A stretch of 64,000 bases of DNA from Nyssa sinensis (taxonomy: Eukaryota > Streptophyta > Magnoliopsida > Cornales > Nyssaceae). The stretch spans positions 297,001-361,000 of the forward strand of contig CM018052.1 of the NCBI GenBank assembly GCA_008638375.1, in the 5' to 3' direction. This document shows positions 9,866 through 23,558 of this stretch, piece after piece. The notes under the pieces are model-generated. The model had not been told where the DNA came from and searched no databases. It saw only the letters and a program-made list of their open reading frames with translations. The position numbers and the translations under genes were made by a program. Numbering within the stretch: position 1 is the first letter of the stretch; each line of letters begins with the position of its first letter.

Positions 9866-12800
9866 GTAAGCAAAATGTCATTACAACTTTTTTTCTTTCC
9901 TTTGTTACTTGGCTCTGCTTCACGCACATCATATCTTGGAAATGCATCCAATTATTGCTATCCAACATTTTCCCCATCGGATCTCTCTTCTTGTTGATTT
10001 TCTTTTCTTTATTTAATTGTGTGAATCGAAATATCAGATTCCAAACACTCTTTCTCCCATAAATGTTTATTGATAGATGTGATTCGGTTTTATAATTCTT
10101 TTTTTTTTTTTAAAATTATAAACACTTGTGGTTTCTTTTTCAAGTGTGTCCATCAGATCATTCGTGTTATATATTTCTATGCCTGATGTGCTGTTTGGTG
10201 ACGCAAGCTAATTCCAGTTCTGATTTTGCTAAGAAATTCAAAATTTCGGGGTTTGAATCTATGCTCACTCTCATTTTTGGATCTGAAAACTTAATTTGCA
10301 GTGTTAGAACAGCATCTTCTGGCGGTGGAGTCTCACTTTTATCCGATTCCATTCAGTTTCTGAGTTTGATCGTTCTAAAATGCTAAATTTTGTGTTTTTT
10401 ATTTTTTTTTTGTTGTTGTTGTCAGCGCATGTTATATATCTGTATTTGCTATCTGAACGCTTAAAGTTAAGCATAAACTTCCAACTTAACTTGATGTTGT
10501 ATTGATACAGAATGGTCCTAAGAGCACTTTTGGTCGCCATAGGTGATTAAATAAGTTTTTGGTTTGAAATACAGTTTCTCTAACCAGGATTAAAGTGATT
10601 ATTATTATGATTACCGGTGAGGGAAGTGTTTCTTTTACAGTTTCGATCTGTTAATGTTCTCAGAAGTTACAGACCATTAAAAAAATTTGCTAGATTGAAT
10701 TGATATAATCATGTACTTGAGTTGATTTTTGCAGACTGGATTCCAATTTCCATCGATCTATTATGTTGAAATGATGGACAAAGCTATAACCCATTTATGT
10801 TCTAGGTTCCTTTCATTATTATTATTATTTTAATTAGAACCCTGATTTAAGTCACCCATGGAACAGATAGGAGGCTTCCCCTGAATGTGACTGTTCTTGT
10901 GCAAGTTTAAGTTAAATATATCAAAGGTCCTATATCCTTCTTGCCTTTTTCTTTTGTGGGTAAATTTTAAGGATTTTTATTTCTCACGGTCACTATGAAG
11001 CAGAAAATGCTATGAACAGAGCACTAAATGTGCTGCCTGTCTTTCCTTGCTTCATATTTTTTCTTTTGTGTGATTTTAGTATCTATAGAAGTTAGGGCCC
11101 ATGTTGCTATGCCCAATGTGTGCAAGAAGTCTTTTCTTTTTCTTTTAAATTTCTCTGCTGATTTAAAGTAGACTTCTGCGATGTACTTCATTGGTTATTA
11201 TTAATCTTATGAGATGTGTAAAAATTTTGGATCATAAAATGATTTATTAAATTCTTCCTTATAGTGCTTTTATGAGTAAAATTTATTTTGCCTTAATGAT
11301 TATTTTTGTTGAATTATTATCCAGAAGGGAATGGTTCACATTTGAACTTCATACCTTGATTGTGCTTTCTAAAACCCTTTCTGTTCATGAAAAATGTACT
11401 TGTTGGTGGAAGCCCACTCACTAAGTGATGGACTCACACACTTTTTTCTTTCTTTTTGTAAGTATTTAGACACAAAAGACAACTACCCATTGTTATTCCC
11501 TCCAATGCTGGTGCTGGGAGGAGCAGATTGGAGACAAACCTAATCCTTGACATTCTTTTCACTAAATGACTGCTATTAAACTCGAACAAGTGTTTTCATA
11601 CTTGATAGCATGGAATTCCTTTGTTTTTTAATATTAATTAATGAGAATTGTAAGTTTGGGTCATAAAAATGCTTTACTAAATTCTTCTTCATAATGCCTT
11701 TATGAGTAAAACTTATTGCCATAATGAAGATTTTATTGAATTACTATCTGAAAAGGGGATTTGTTTTGATTCAAACTTGATACCCTGGCTGTGCTTTTTA
11801 AAACCCTTTCTATTCATGCAAATTGTATTTGTTGGTGGAAGCCCACTCAATGAGTGATGGACTCGTGCACTTAGTCTTTCTTTCTCTTTTTTTGTTTTTG
11901 TTTTTTGTTTTGAAGGTATTTGGACATATAATACTATTTCCCAGTGTTAGTCCCTCCTATGTCAGTGCTGGGAGTAGATTGGGCATAGATGTAATTCTTG
12001 ACATTAATTTGCACTAAGTGAAATTTGCACTAAGTGACTACTATTAAACTCAAACGAGTGTTTTCATGTTTGGTAGCCTGAGCAGTTACCATCGCACCAA
12101 GCAATGATTCTTTTCCCTGTTATTGATTATATATTAAACTTGTTATATAGTTTCTTGTCTTGAAAACTGTGTTAATTGGGTATTATGAGTTTGTTTATTA
12201 TCCATTGACAGTTATTTGCTCCCCTTTAGAAAAATACTGGTTCTGCCTCTGTTCTGTTGCTTCTTACTGCACATAATCCTTATTTGAGGGAAATAGTTAA
12301 CTACTTTTATAATATATATATATATATATAAAATACTTTTACTAGCCCATAGCATTGCCTTCAATGGAATAATATAATGGTCTGTGTTTCAAACAACCAT
12401 AAAAATGGTAAAATTTCTAGTGGCTTATGCATCTGTATTTGTCCCAGATTCACTTTGTGCTTCTCATTAGCCGACAAGGAAAAGTGAGGTTGACAAAGTG
12501 GTATTCCCCTTATTCCCAGAAGGAAAGAACTAAGGTATTTTTACTTTAACTCTGCAACATTTTTCTATCTGAATTCTGTTCATATTCTGTCTTCTTGGAA
12601 GGGGCAATTAAAAGATTGCTTTCGTGAACAAGGGCTATTTCATGCCAAGTACATTTTGATAAAATTATGGAATTGAATCTCTTTTAATTATCAAATTTAC
12701 ACAAAAATGGTAACTATGAAAATTTGCTTCTTTTTTTCCCCTGTGGGCTTTGCATTGGCACAGGATATGTAATGAATTCTTTTTGTGGTTGGAATGTGAC

Positions 12801-15800
12801 TCTTTTTTTCGGTTAAGGCTTTGCTTTTGAAAATAAGCTGAACATTTGCATAGAACTGAGTGGCTGTCATTAGAAAGGTCCATGGAGATCCTTCTGTTAT
12901 ATCTTTGGCTATTTAGGATTTCAGGTGATTAATGCAGTGAAATTTATCTTTGCAATTATGGAAAATGATAATGTAGCATAAACATTTCCAGAAGTAATGT
13001 GCAAAGCTTTGTTAATCATTTAAATGTTATGGTATATGGATGTTCACTTACGAAAAAAAATGGTATATGGATGCACACTTTGGATAGGTAATCCGAGAAC
13101 TCAGTGGTTTAATTCTCACACGAGGGCCCAAGCTTTGCAACTTCGTGGAGTGGAGGGGGTTTAAAGTTGTCTATAAAAGGTAGGGTTGAATTTTTGTCCT
13201 CAATTTGAAGTTCATGTTTACAAACATGTTTTCTCAAGTACAGAGAATCTTTTTCTTCCTCTTTTTCTTTCTGCTTCAACTTTGTTGTTGATCAGACAAG
13301 GCAATAATTTATTGAACATTCACTTAAATTATTTTCTATGTATTTATTTTGCAGATATGCCAGCTTGTATTTCTGCATGTGCATTGGCCAGGATGACAAT
13401 GAATTAGAGGTCCTTGAAATTATACACCATTTCGTAGAAATACTTGACCGCTATTTTGGAAGTGTGAGCCTTCTAAACCTTGAAACTATTAAGAATAATA
13501 ATTACATCATTAGTTATTACACTTTCTTAAATTTATTTATTTATGATTCTTTGCTATGCATTAATAGGTCTGCGAACTGGATTTGATTTTCAATTTTCAT
13601 AAGGTATTTTCTTTGGCCTGCTTGGCTTCTAGTCTTGTTATCTTTTTCCCTAGTTTAGCGGTGGAGGAAAAAAAGTGAACCTAGATAGAATTGAATGGTA
13701 AGGAATAATTCATTTGGTTGATCCCAAGAACAGGGCTCTATGGTATTGAATCGTAGGTACTTTAATGTTTATTTATGCATTTCAGTTGATGTCTGACACA
13801 CAGATTGTGATTGGTTAAGACAGACAGGTATTCTCTATGCTGTATTTGGTAGGATAGAAAGGAAGAGAGGGGGAGAAAAATTGTAATTAGAAACTAGAAA
13901 GTGGATGTATTTTAAAATTTCTCTCTTTGGTCCTATCTTATTGAGCAGTTTAACGAACAGAAAAAATAACAGGAGCACGGGTCACCCGCTCTCTTATAAA
14001 TTTAAAAATAACCGTCAGGTCAACCGGAACCAAATCTTGATTTCATAATTACATAACTAGTCAACCGGAATCAAACTGTGATTTCATAATTACATAATAA
14101 TATATCTACAAGTATATAATAGTAAATTAAATTAACAAAAATATAAAGAAAATCACAAAAAATTCTAGAACTCTTTCACTTTCCTACAAAGATGGGGTGA
14201 GGCCTTATATAAAGTTGGTGAGTAGTTACAATTTGAGTGAGGGTAGAGAGAACAAGATGACGTGGGTGGTGAAAAACGATAAAAGTTCACAGTCTAATCT
14301 TTCTATTAGAATTTGATGGGAAGAAAGGAGGAGCAGTTTTTTTGGAAGATAATTTGGAAGTCTTGGGTTCTAAAAAAAGTTGATTTTTTTTTTGCTTGGT
14401 TATGGTTTGGGGTGCATATTGATAACTGATAACTTATGTTGTGTTGAGTTGTAAAGAGAGAGAAGAAAATTAGGGAATGATGGTCACTCACACCAGAATA
14501 GTGAGTTAAGCCCTTTATAAATAAATAATAATAATAAAATTACAAAATAGTCCCTCAACACTCTACTTAACTTGGACACATGAATAACTCTTAACACTTC
14601 CCCTTAAGCTAGAGCATAGATATCTATCATGCCTAGTTTGTTACCAAGATGAGAAAAATGTTCCGTATTCACAACCTTAGTAACCTTATCTCCTAATTGA
14701 TCACTGAACCTAACAAATGATGTAACTATTTATTTCTGACAATCAACTTCAATGTGTTTGGTTCTCTCATGAAACACACGATTACTTGCAATGTACATGA
14801 CAACTTGATTATCACAATATATAGTCATGGGCTTCTTCTCACTAGAAAATCACAACTCCTGCAAAAGTGATTTCACCCACATCATCTCACAAGTTGTATG
14901 AGCCGTAGCTCTGTATTCAATCTCTACATTGGATCGAGCAACCACATTTTTTTTTCTTACTCTTCCGTGTAACAAGATTTCTACCCACAAAAAGTACAAA
15001 AATACTTTTTGTCTAAATTATCACCTGCCCATTGTGTTTCTATAAACAAGTCACCTCTAAACTATCCGAGGGCTTCATAACTAAACCCTTGTTAGGAGCA
15101 GCCTTCAAATATACGAGGATACAATAGACCACTTTCCAATGCTGTCGTTTAGGACTTTTCATAAATTGACTAACCACTCTAACAACAAAGGTAATATCTG
15201 GTCATGTGACAATCGAATAAATGAGTTTATGAACAAGTCTCATGTATGTTCCTGTATCATCAAAACAATCTCTATCTTTGCCAAATTTGGTATTTGGATC
15301 CATTGGAGTGTCAACTAGTTTAGTTTCCATCATTCCAGTCTCATTAAGAAGATCAATAACATACTTTCTTTGGGACAATGCTATCCCTTCTTTAGACCAA
15401 GCAACTTCAATGCCCAAGAAATAACGTAGCTGCCCCAAATCTTTCATATAAAAATATTTGTTCAAGTGAAGTTTCAACAGATGTACACCCTCAACATTAT
15501 TACTAGTACTTGCTATATTATCAACATAAACCACAAGAATGCCTTTCCTTCCTTCCTATGCCTCACAAATACCGAATGATCAGACATTGTTCTTTTCAAC
15601 CCATATGTACTTGTTACTTGACTAAATTTATCAAACCAAGCTCTTGAAGACTACTTGAGTCCATAAATTGCTTTCTTCAACTTGTATACCTTATGGAACT
15701 CCCCCCGAGCAACATACCTAAGTGGTTGCTCCATGTACACCCCTTCTTGAAGATCACTGTGAAGGAAAGCATTTTTAATACAAAGTTGATAAAGTGGCCA

Positions 15801-18800
15801 ATCTTTAACAATTGCCACTGATAATAGACCTTGTATAGATGTTAGACGAGCAACAAGAGAGAATATTTCAAAATAATCTACACCAAAAGTTTGTGTAACC
15901 CTTAGCAACCAATCGAGCCTTTAACCATTCAACAATTCCATCAGGATGATACTTAATTACATATACCCATCAACTCCCTACTACATGTTTTCCAGGAGGT
16001 AAATCAACTAACTCCCAGTTATCATTTGTAGATAGAGTTGACATCCCCTCATCCATGGCATTCTTCCAACCACGAGACTAAAATGCCTAAATATAAGAAC
16101 GGGGAATAGAGATAGAAGCTAGAAGTGTAGCAAAAGAACAAAATCGGGAAGACACTCGGGAGAGAGAAACAACATTGCTAATAAGATGTTGAGTACAAGA
16201 ACACCTTTGCGAAGAGAAATAAGAAGATCCGAAGAAGGAACATTAGACGGAGCAGGAATCTCAAGTGAAGCGGTTGAATATGATAGAGGTGGAGCAAACA
16301 AGTCATTATTGCGCCTTGTTGATGCACGGCGATGATACGCCTGTAGTAGCTTGGACTCTTGTGAAAGTGACTAGGGAACATTAGTTGGAGTCAGAGGAAT
16401 TGACAATGGAATTTCATACGACTCAAGAATACTAGTCACCCAAAGTAGAGAAAAAACACCTTCAAAGAAGGTAACACCAGCACTAATGAAATAACGATGA
16501 GATTGAGGATTCTAACATTTATATCCTTTTTGATTCTTGGAATAACCCACAAAGACACATTTAACAACTCAAGACCCCAATTTATCATTCGCTGGAGTAA
16601 AATCATGCACAAAACATACACAACCAAACACATATGGAGGTTCAAGGGAGTAAAAAGCGATTAGGGTACAATACAAAATAAGGAAGGATGGGGGCATATG
16701 GTTAATGAGATAACAAGCAGTGAGAATAGCATCCCGTAAAAAATGTTTAGAAACTTTCGTTTGAATCATAAGAGTTCTAGTAATCTCAAGAAGATGCCGA
16801 TTTTTATGCCCAACCACACCATTTTGTTGAGGTGTATAAGCACAAGAAGATTGGTGTATAATACAATGAGCATCACAATAAGATTGAAGAGGGCCTTTAA
16901 TAAATTATAGAGCATTATCAGATTGTAAAACACGAATAGTATGACCAAATTGAGTTGTAATTTCTTTATGAAATAATTGAAAGATAGAAGAAAATTCAGA
17001 GCAATCTTTCATTGAAAATATCCATGTCATTCTTGAACAATCGTCCACAAAAGACACAAAGGAAGAAAACCCTAACAGACTCTTATGCTTAGGTCGAACC
17101 CAAACGTTGGAATGAACCAACTCAAAGGGAGTGGACCGACGATTATTTTGTCTCAAAGGAAAAGACACCTTATGATGCTTATCTAACCAGCAAGCTTCAC
17201 ACTCTAAGTTAAGACACATTTAAAATATGGAAACAAAACTTGCCATGTTGTAAACTTCGTAGAAGGATGACCAAGACAACAATGCAACTAATGAAGATAG
17301 ACATCGACATGTTATGTGGTAGACTTCGTAGAAGGAAAATGAGTGATCAAGGTAATAAAGATCATTCTGCTCACGACCTCCACCAATCGTCCTCTTTGAC
17401 CTATGTTCCTGAAAACCACTATATTTTTTTTGAACAATTTTTGAAAAACACAATATGAAGGATAAAAGGTTACAAAACAATTAAGAGCTTGAGTAAGTTT
17501 GCTAACCAACAAGAGATTATAAGGAAACGTAGGAATGTAATATACTGAGACTAAAAGATGAAGTAGGATGAACTGTACCGGTATTAGCTATAGGACATTA
17601 ATGACCATCAACTAGAGCAACAGATGATTTAGGAGACTGATAGTTTAGAGAAGAAAACAAAGTAGACTTACTACTCATATCTATTGAAGCCCTTGAATCT
17701 ATGACTCATAGGGTAGAAGGAGATGACGAAAAACATGCTATAAATATTACCTGAATGTGCAAAGGCAGTGATATCAGACAAGGATATGTGTTATTGCTGG
17801 TGAACCAAAGCATTATATTCCTCTCTGGTAAGAGTGATAGTCTCAGTAGGAGGTGCATCAGAAGTAACGGGAACATTGAATTCTCGTGGAGCAGCGGCAG
17901 GAGGGGTGGTTGAAGAGTACATGACTTGAGTGGATGAATTAGTCTAAGGTTTACCATGATGATCATGGAAATAATTCATAGTGTGATTTTTGCCCCCACA
18001 ATAAGGAATCCTTGACCTCTACCACCATGACCTTTATCATCTCTCCCATGACTTCGATTAAAAGCATCAACATCATAATTCCGATTTCACCCCCACAATA
18101 AGGAATCCTTGACCTCGACCACCATGACCTTTACCATCTCTCCCATTACTTCGATTAAAAACATCAAAATCATAATTCTGATTTCCCAAACCACAACCTC
18201 CAAAACTAGAATTACCACCACATCCTCCAAGACTATTACATGTAAAGCCCCTACCACGAGAGGAACTCTGTCGTCCATCAAAGGTCACAAAAACTGAATT
18301 ATCCTTACCTAAAGTCTCTGGGACAGCTGAAGATCTAGTGGTTACTCACAATCTAGCATAAACATTACTTAACGATGGAATACTACCATCCCTAGTCAAG
18401 ATCTAAGCCCTAACAGATTGAAGAGTCAGATGAAGGTAAGAAAGAAACTTAGACACATAAAACTCATGTTGCTTTTTAAGAAGCTCAATATCATTAGTCA
18501 GTGGGTGATATTTATTCAATTCATCTAACAAACCCTTGAAGGTGTTGTAATATTCACTCTTTGGCTTATCATTTTGTTGAAGAAGAAACAAAATTTTATA
18601 AACATCATAAACTCGAGAAATGTTTTGCTCCATATAGTACATCTCACACACTACTTCTCAAATCTCCTTAGCAGTAGACAAAAACATAATGTTAGAACTC
18701 ATAGATGACTCTATATTATAATTTTTCGACTCTCACTCCTCGTACTCCTTATTATTTGGAGATGGAGGACTGTGCAAAATATACTTTAACTTTCTCTGAG

Positions 18801-21800
18801 CACCCAAAGCTACTTTCATCGCTTGTGCCCACAACAAATAATTAGACCCATTCAACTTCGTAGTAGTACTTTGCATATTAACTATTGTAAATATTGACCG
18901 AATTTGTAGCTTATTTTAAGCATTAGATTGAGCTTAATATGTAGCTTAATTTAAACATTAGATTGATTAATTAATTGATTGATTGTATTGATTGTAGGAA
19001 CTAATTTATGATAGTTTCCTTATTTACTTGTAAAGCTGTAACTATAAATATTGACCTCCTAGAGAGAAGAATATATCTTTTTCATTCTCTAAAATACTTT
19101 CGACATGGTATCAGAGCGGGTAAAGTGCTAAACGATAGATTCTTTTTTCGGTCCTTCCATTCTCAGTGCTCCTCGTCTCCCTCGGCCTTTCTCAGTTGAG
19201 CGTCTCAATTCCTTTGGCACCTCTCGGCCACCTTGGCTCAGCCTCTCGTCACCCTCGGTAGAGCCTCTTAGCTCTCTCAGCCCAGCTAGTCTTGGCCAAC
19301 TTCTCTTTTTTTCCAAATCTTTGCTCTAGCAACTTCTTTATCCTATCATGACTAATAAATTGGACACCAAGGACAACAAAGATCCTTTTTTTATTGGATC
19401 ATTGACCAATACAAAATTGAAGGGTTCCAATTACATTTAATGGTCTTGCGCCATGTCAGTTTCACTGAAAGCACGTGGTGAGGCTTCTTATCTTACAACC
19501 ACCAAATCTATTGATGCCTTCAAAGTTCCCGCCTGGGAACAAGAAGATGTTCAGATTATGACTTGGCTTTGGAATAACTTGGAACAAGGTATTTTTAATA
19601 ATGTCGCTTGTTTGGAATCTTCCAAAGCCATTTAGGACACTTTGCAAGAGCTGTAGTCTTCTGATCAAAATCTCTCTCGTATCTATCAGGACATTTTCTC
19701 CTTCCAACAGGGAGATCGTTCGGTGGAAGAATATTTTTCCATCCTGAAAGGTATGTAGGATGAGTTAAATGTCTATCAACCGTTGACCATTGACTTGAAA
19801 ACTCAACAACACAGGGAGGAATTTCGAGTTGCTAAGTTTCTCACAGGTTTCAAATCAGAACTTGCTCCTATCAGTTCTCAGATTCTATCTGGTAAGGATG
19901 TTCCCACTGTTAGTGAGACTTTTGCTTGTGTTTGGAGAGCTGCCATTCATTCTTCTACTCCAAAGAATGGCACTCGTTCCGGTCTTACTGCACTTCCTGG
20001 AGATCATGGTGGGCGTGTTTCTTTTAGTGGTAATTGTGGTTGTGGTAATCGTGGTGGTTGTAATGGTCATGGCTCCAAGCGGTGCACTCATTGTGGCCAA
20101 AATAATCATTATGTTAACCACTGTTGGAATCTCCATGGCAAGCCTACTTGGGCTAACGATGCTACACTTGAGGGGGAGCATTCTGAGTTGGTTTCTAAAG
20201 ATCAGATCCTTATTTCCAAGATCGAGTATGATTCTATTCTTCAGCATGCCAATGCCTCTTCTACTTCTACAACCAATTTGGTCTCGTCAGGGAACACATG
20301 TCTTCATTCTTCTTCCAGTTCTCCTTGGATTCTTGATACTGGGGCGTCTGATCATATGACAGGTAACTTGTCTTTTCTCTCTAATATTTTTCGTCATTCT
20401 TCTCCCGCCTTTGTCACTATTACAAATGGGCCCAAAGCTTGTGTTCAAGGAATTGGTAGTGTTTGTACTTTTGGTCTCACTTTTTCATTTGTTTTATATA
20501 TATATATATATCCCAATTTCCTTTCAATTTGCTATTTATTCGTAACTTATCAAGTCCTTCAATTGTTTAGTGACCTTCTATCCCTCTTATTGTGAATTTC
20601 AGGATCCAAAGACGAAGATGATGATTGGTGGGGGATATGAGAAGAATGGACTCTACTACCTTTAGTCATCTTGTCAGTCAACTCCTGTTCTATATTCCGT
20701 TGTTTCTCCTTATCAGTGGCATTGTCGCCTTGGACCCCCGTCTTACGCAAATCTTCGTCACTTAGTTCCTACTTTATCTGATTTTTCTAGTTTTAATTGT
20801 GAGACATTTGAACTTAGTAAGCATCATAGAGTTTCGTTTCCTCTACGTGCTGACCCCTCTTGTTTCCAATCTTTTGCACTAGTTCATTATAATATTTGGG
20901 GACCATCTTGGACCACTGGTTTATATGGTTCTCGATATTTTGTTACTTTTATTGATGATCGTTTTCGTTTGACATGGGTGTATGTGCTTAAAAATCGTTC
21001 TCAATTGTTTAATGCTTTTTAATCCTTTTATGTTGAAGTTTCTAATCAATTCAATGCCAAATTGTTAGCTTTTCCAACTGATAATGCTCAAGAGTATAAA
21101 GATAGTAATTTTAAACAGTTTCTCGAGTCCAAAGCCATTATACACCAAACATCCTATGTCACCACCCCCCCCCCCCCCCCAACAAACAAAATAGGATTGC
21201 CGAAAGAAAGAACGGTCCTATCCTTGTTTTAGCTCGTGCCCTGATGATTCAAATGCATGTTCCCAAGTGTTTTTGGGGGGATGCTGTCCTTACAACTACA
21301 TATCTTTTAAATAGGATGTCCTCTTGCATTCTACAGAGAAAATCACTTTTTAATATCATGTTTCTTGATAAAAAACCTTTCTCCCTTTCCTCCAAAGTTT
21401 TTGGATGTGTTTCGTTTGTGCATAACTTGCAGCCTGGTCGCGACAAGCTTTACCGTCATGGTCATAAATGCATATTTCTTGGTTACTCACGTACACAGAA
21501 AGATTATAGGTGCTACATTCCTATCTTACGTAAGCACTTTGTCAGTGCTGATGTCACTTTCTTTGAGATTGCTCCCTATTATTCTCTAGAAGGAAGTCAG
21601 TTACAGGCACCATTATTTTCTGACCTTGTTTTACATACTAGTGTTCCTACTCGCCCAACTATTTCTCAGGTGTATGTTCGTCGTCACCAGGCTGCAACTC
21701 TAGTCACTCTTCCAGCTGGACCTTCTCTTTGACATCCTCCACCTACCTTGCCGTCTGTCGATCCATCTCATTCTTCTTACTCTGTTCTTGATTTGCCCAT

Positions 21801-23527
21801 TGCAGTCCGTAAAGGTTCACGTACTTGAACTGCTCATCCTATCTCTAACTTTGTCTATTATGATCATTTATCCTCTTCCTTTCAAGCTTTCTCTCAGTCC
21901 CTGTCATCTCTCGTTGTTCCTAAATCCTACAGAAAAGCTCTTTCCCATCTTGGTTGGCGGACTGCAATGGAAGAGGAAATGCATGCTTTGGAATTAAATC
22001 GTACTTGGGCTCTTGTTCCTAAACTTGCTGGTGCTAAAATTGTTGGTTGTTGTTGGGTATTCACAATCAAGCAGAATCCTGATGGTACTGTTGATCGGTT
22101 GAAGGCTCACCTTATGGCCAAAGGTTTTATCCAAACCTATGGCATTGATTACATCGAGACTTTCTCTCTTGTTGCCAAATTGGGTTATGTTCAGGATATC
22201 ATATCTCATGTTGCGAATCTCGATTGGCCTCTTCATCAGCTCAATGTCAAAAATGCCTTCCTACATGGCGATCTTGCTAAAACTGTGTATATGGCTCAAA
22301 CACCTAGTTTTAAGTCCAAGGGAGAGTATGTTCGTCATTTTCAAAAGTCTATTTATGGACTCAAACAGTCTCCCCGAGCTTGGTTTGATAAATTTAGTAA
22401 GGCAGTAGTTACTCATGGTATGACTCGGAGCTAAGCTGATCACTCGGTATTTTGTAAAAAGATGCAAAGAGGTATCGTGATTCTAGTTGTATACGTAGAT
22501 GATATTGTGATCACCGGCAGTTATAAGGCAGATATTTAGACATTGATTCGCCATCTTGGTTCCATGTTTCTCACCAAAAATCTTGGAAAGTTCTATTATT
22601 TTCTTGGTATTGAGGTCGCAAGATCAAAAGCAGGAATCAGTTTGTCTCAGAGGAAGTACACTCAAGCATACAAAGTTAAGGTACATAACACTTTAATACC
22701 TACACATATAAGGTGTGCAAGTATACATTCAAATATTTGTTAAGGAGATGTCTTAAAAATTTTACAATCTTCCCCCCCCCCCCCCTTCTTTCAACTAGGT
22801 TCCCAACTTCCCAATAACTCTATGTATTGAAGCATAATGACAAAAAAGGTAATTAAGTTGATAATTCTAAGTAAGTTTATGAGATTCAGTGATAATTTCA
22901 TAAAATTGCACTTCACTTGAGATGCGTACTGCATACAATCTTGGGGTGTGTAGTAGTATAAACAAAGCCTGCAACTGCCCTATATCTAGATAATCTCACA
23001 AATAATATTCAGCATAAAAATAAAAAAGAATTATTCTTACAAAAATGATACGAGATCAATATTTGCTGCATCTTCTTATCAAATTATTTCAGAAGTCAGA
23101 ATTTTTTTTAACATGCAAATACTATGACAAATTTTTTGAATTTCAAGATTGATTTTGAGCAATCAAATCAGGGATGTCCCACAATTTATTGGATCCGAAC
23201 AATGTACGAATCAATCTACCCAAATATATCAATTTATGCGTGTATCAAAGTTATTAAAATCGGGATCCTACGTTGGATCATTTTGGGGGTTCATAGGATA
23301 CGATCGTAGGATCATAAGATCCTACAAAATTCTTTAAAAAATGACCAATTATATATGTAAAAGTAAAGAGTTGATACAAATCAATAGTAAATAAAGAAGG
23401 AATTATGCTCCATTACACAGTTTGTATATGAGAAAAACTGACCAAATCTTGTCAGGTTGTGGGTGGAGGTAGAGACAATAGGGTGAGTATAGGATGGGCT
23501 ACCCTTATCCCGACCCCAATTACCCCC

Positions 23528-23558
<31 letters not shown>

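Larger units (their letters stand above)
13970..18885 (-). mobile_element. Ty1/copia retrotransposon, minus strand, degenerate and 5'-truncated
   Basis: Reading leftwards on the minus strand gives gag, protease, integrase, reverse transcriptase, RNase H and an LTR in copia order, all broken by stops and frameshifts. The gag start is cut at 18885/18886, where a second copia element is inserted in the opposite direction. Its 5' LTR is not visible in the window. The left limit is approximate because the LTR's outer end is unclear. It lies wholly in intron 5 of the AP-1 sigma gene, antisense to it. Confidence 0.85.
18886..22680 (+). mobile_element. Ty1/copia retrotransposon, plus strand, 3'-truncated
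   Basis: It has a 220-bp 5' LTR, a perfect tRNA-iMet primer site, then gag, protease, integrase and reverse transcriptase in copia order. The reading stops at about 22665 in RT just after SQRKYT, and no RNase H or 3' LTR follows. It is inserted head-to-head in the gag start of the minus-strand copia element. Several in-frame stops make it inactive. Confidence 0.88.

Noticed and set aside
19829..20359. 176-codon frame rich in Leu/Val overlapping copia gag
   Set aside because: Out-of-frame shadow of gag/protease. The true frame carries the zinc knuckle and DTGA motif.
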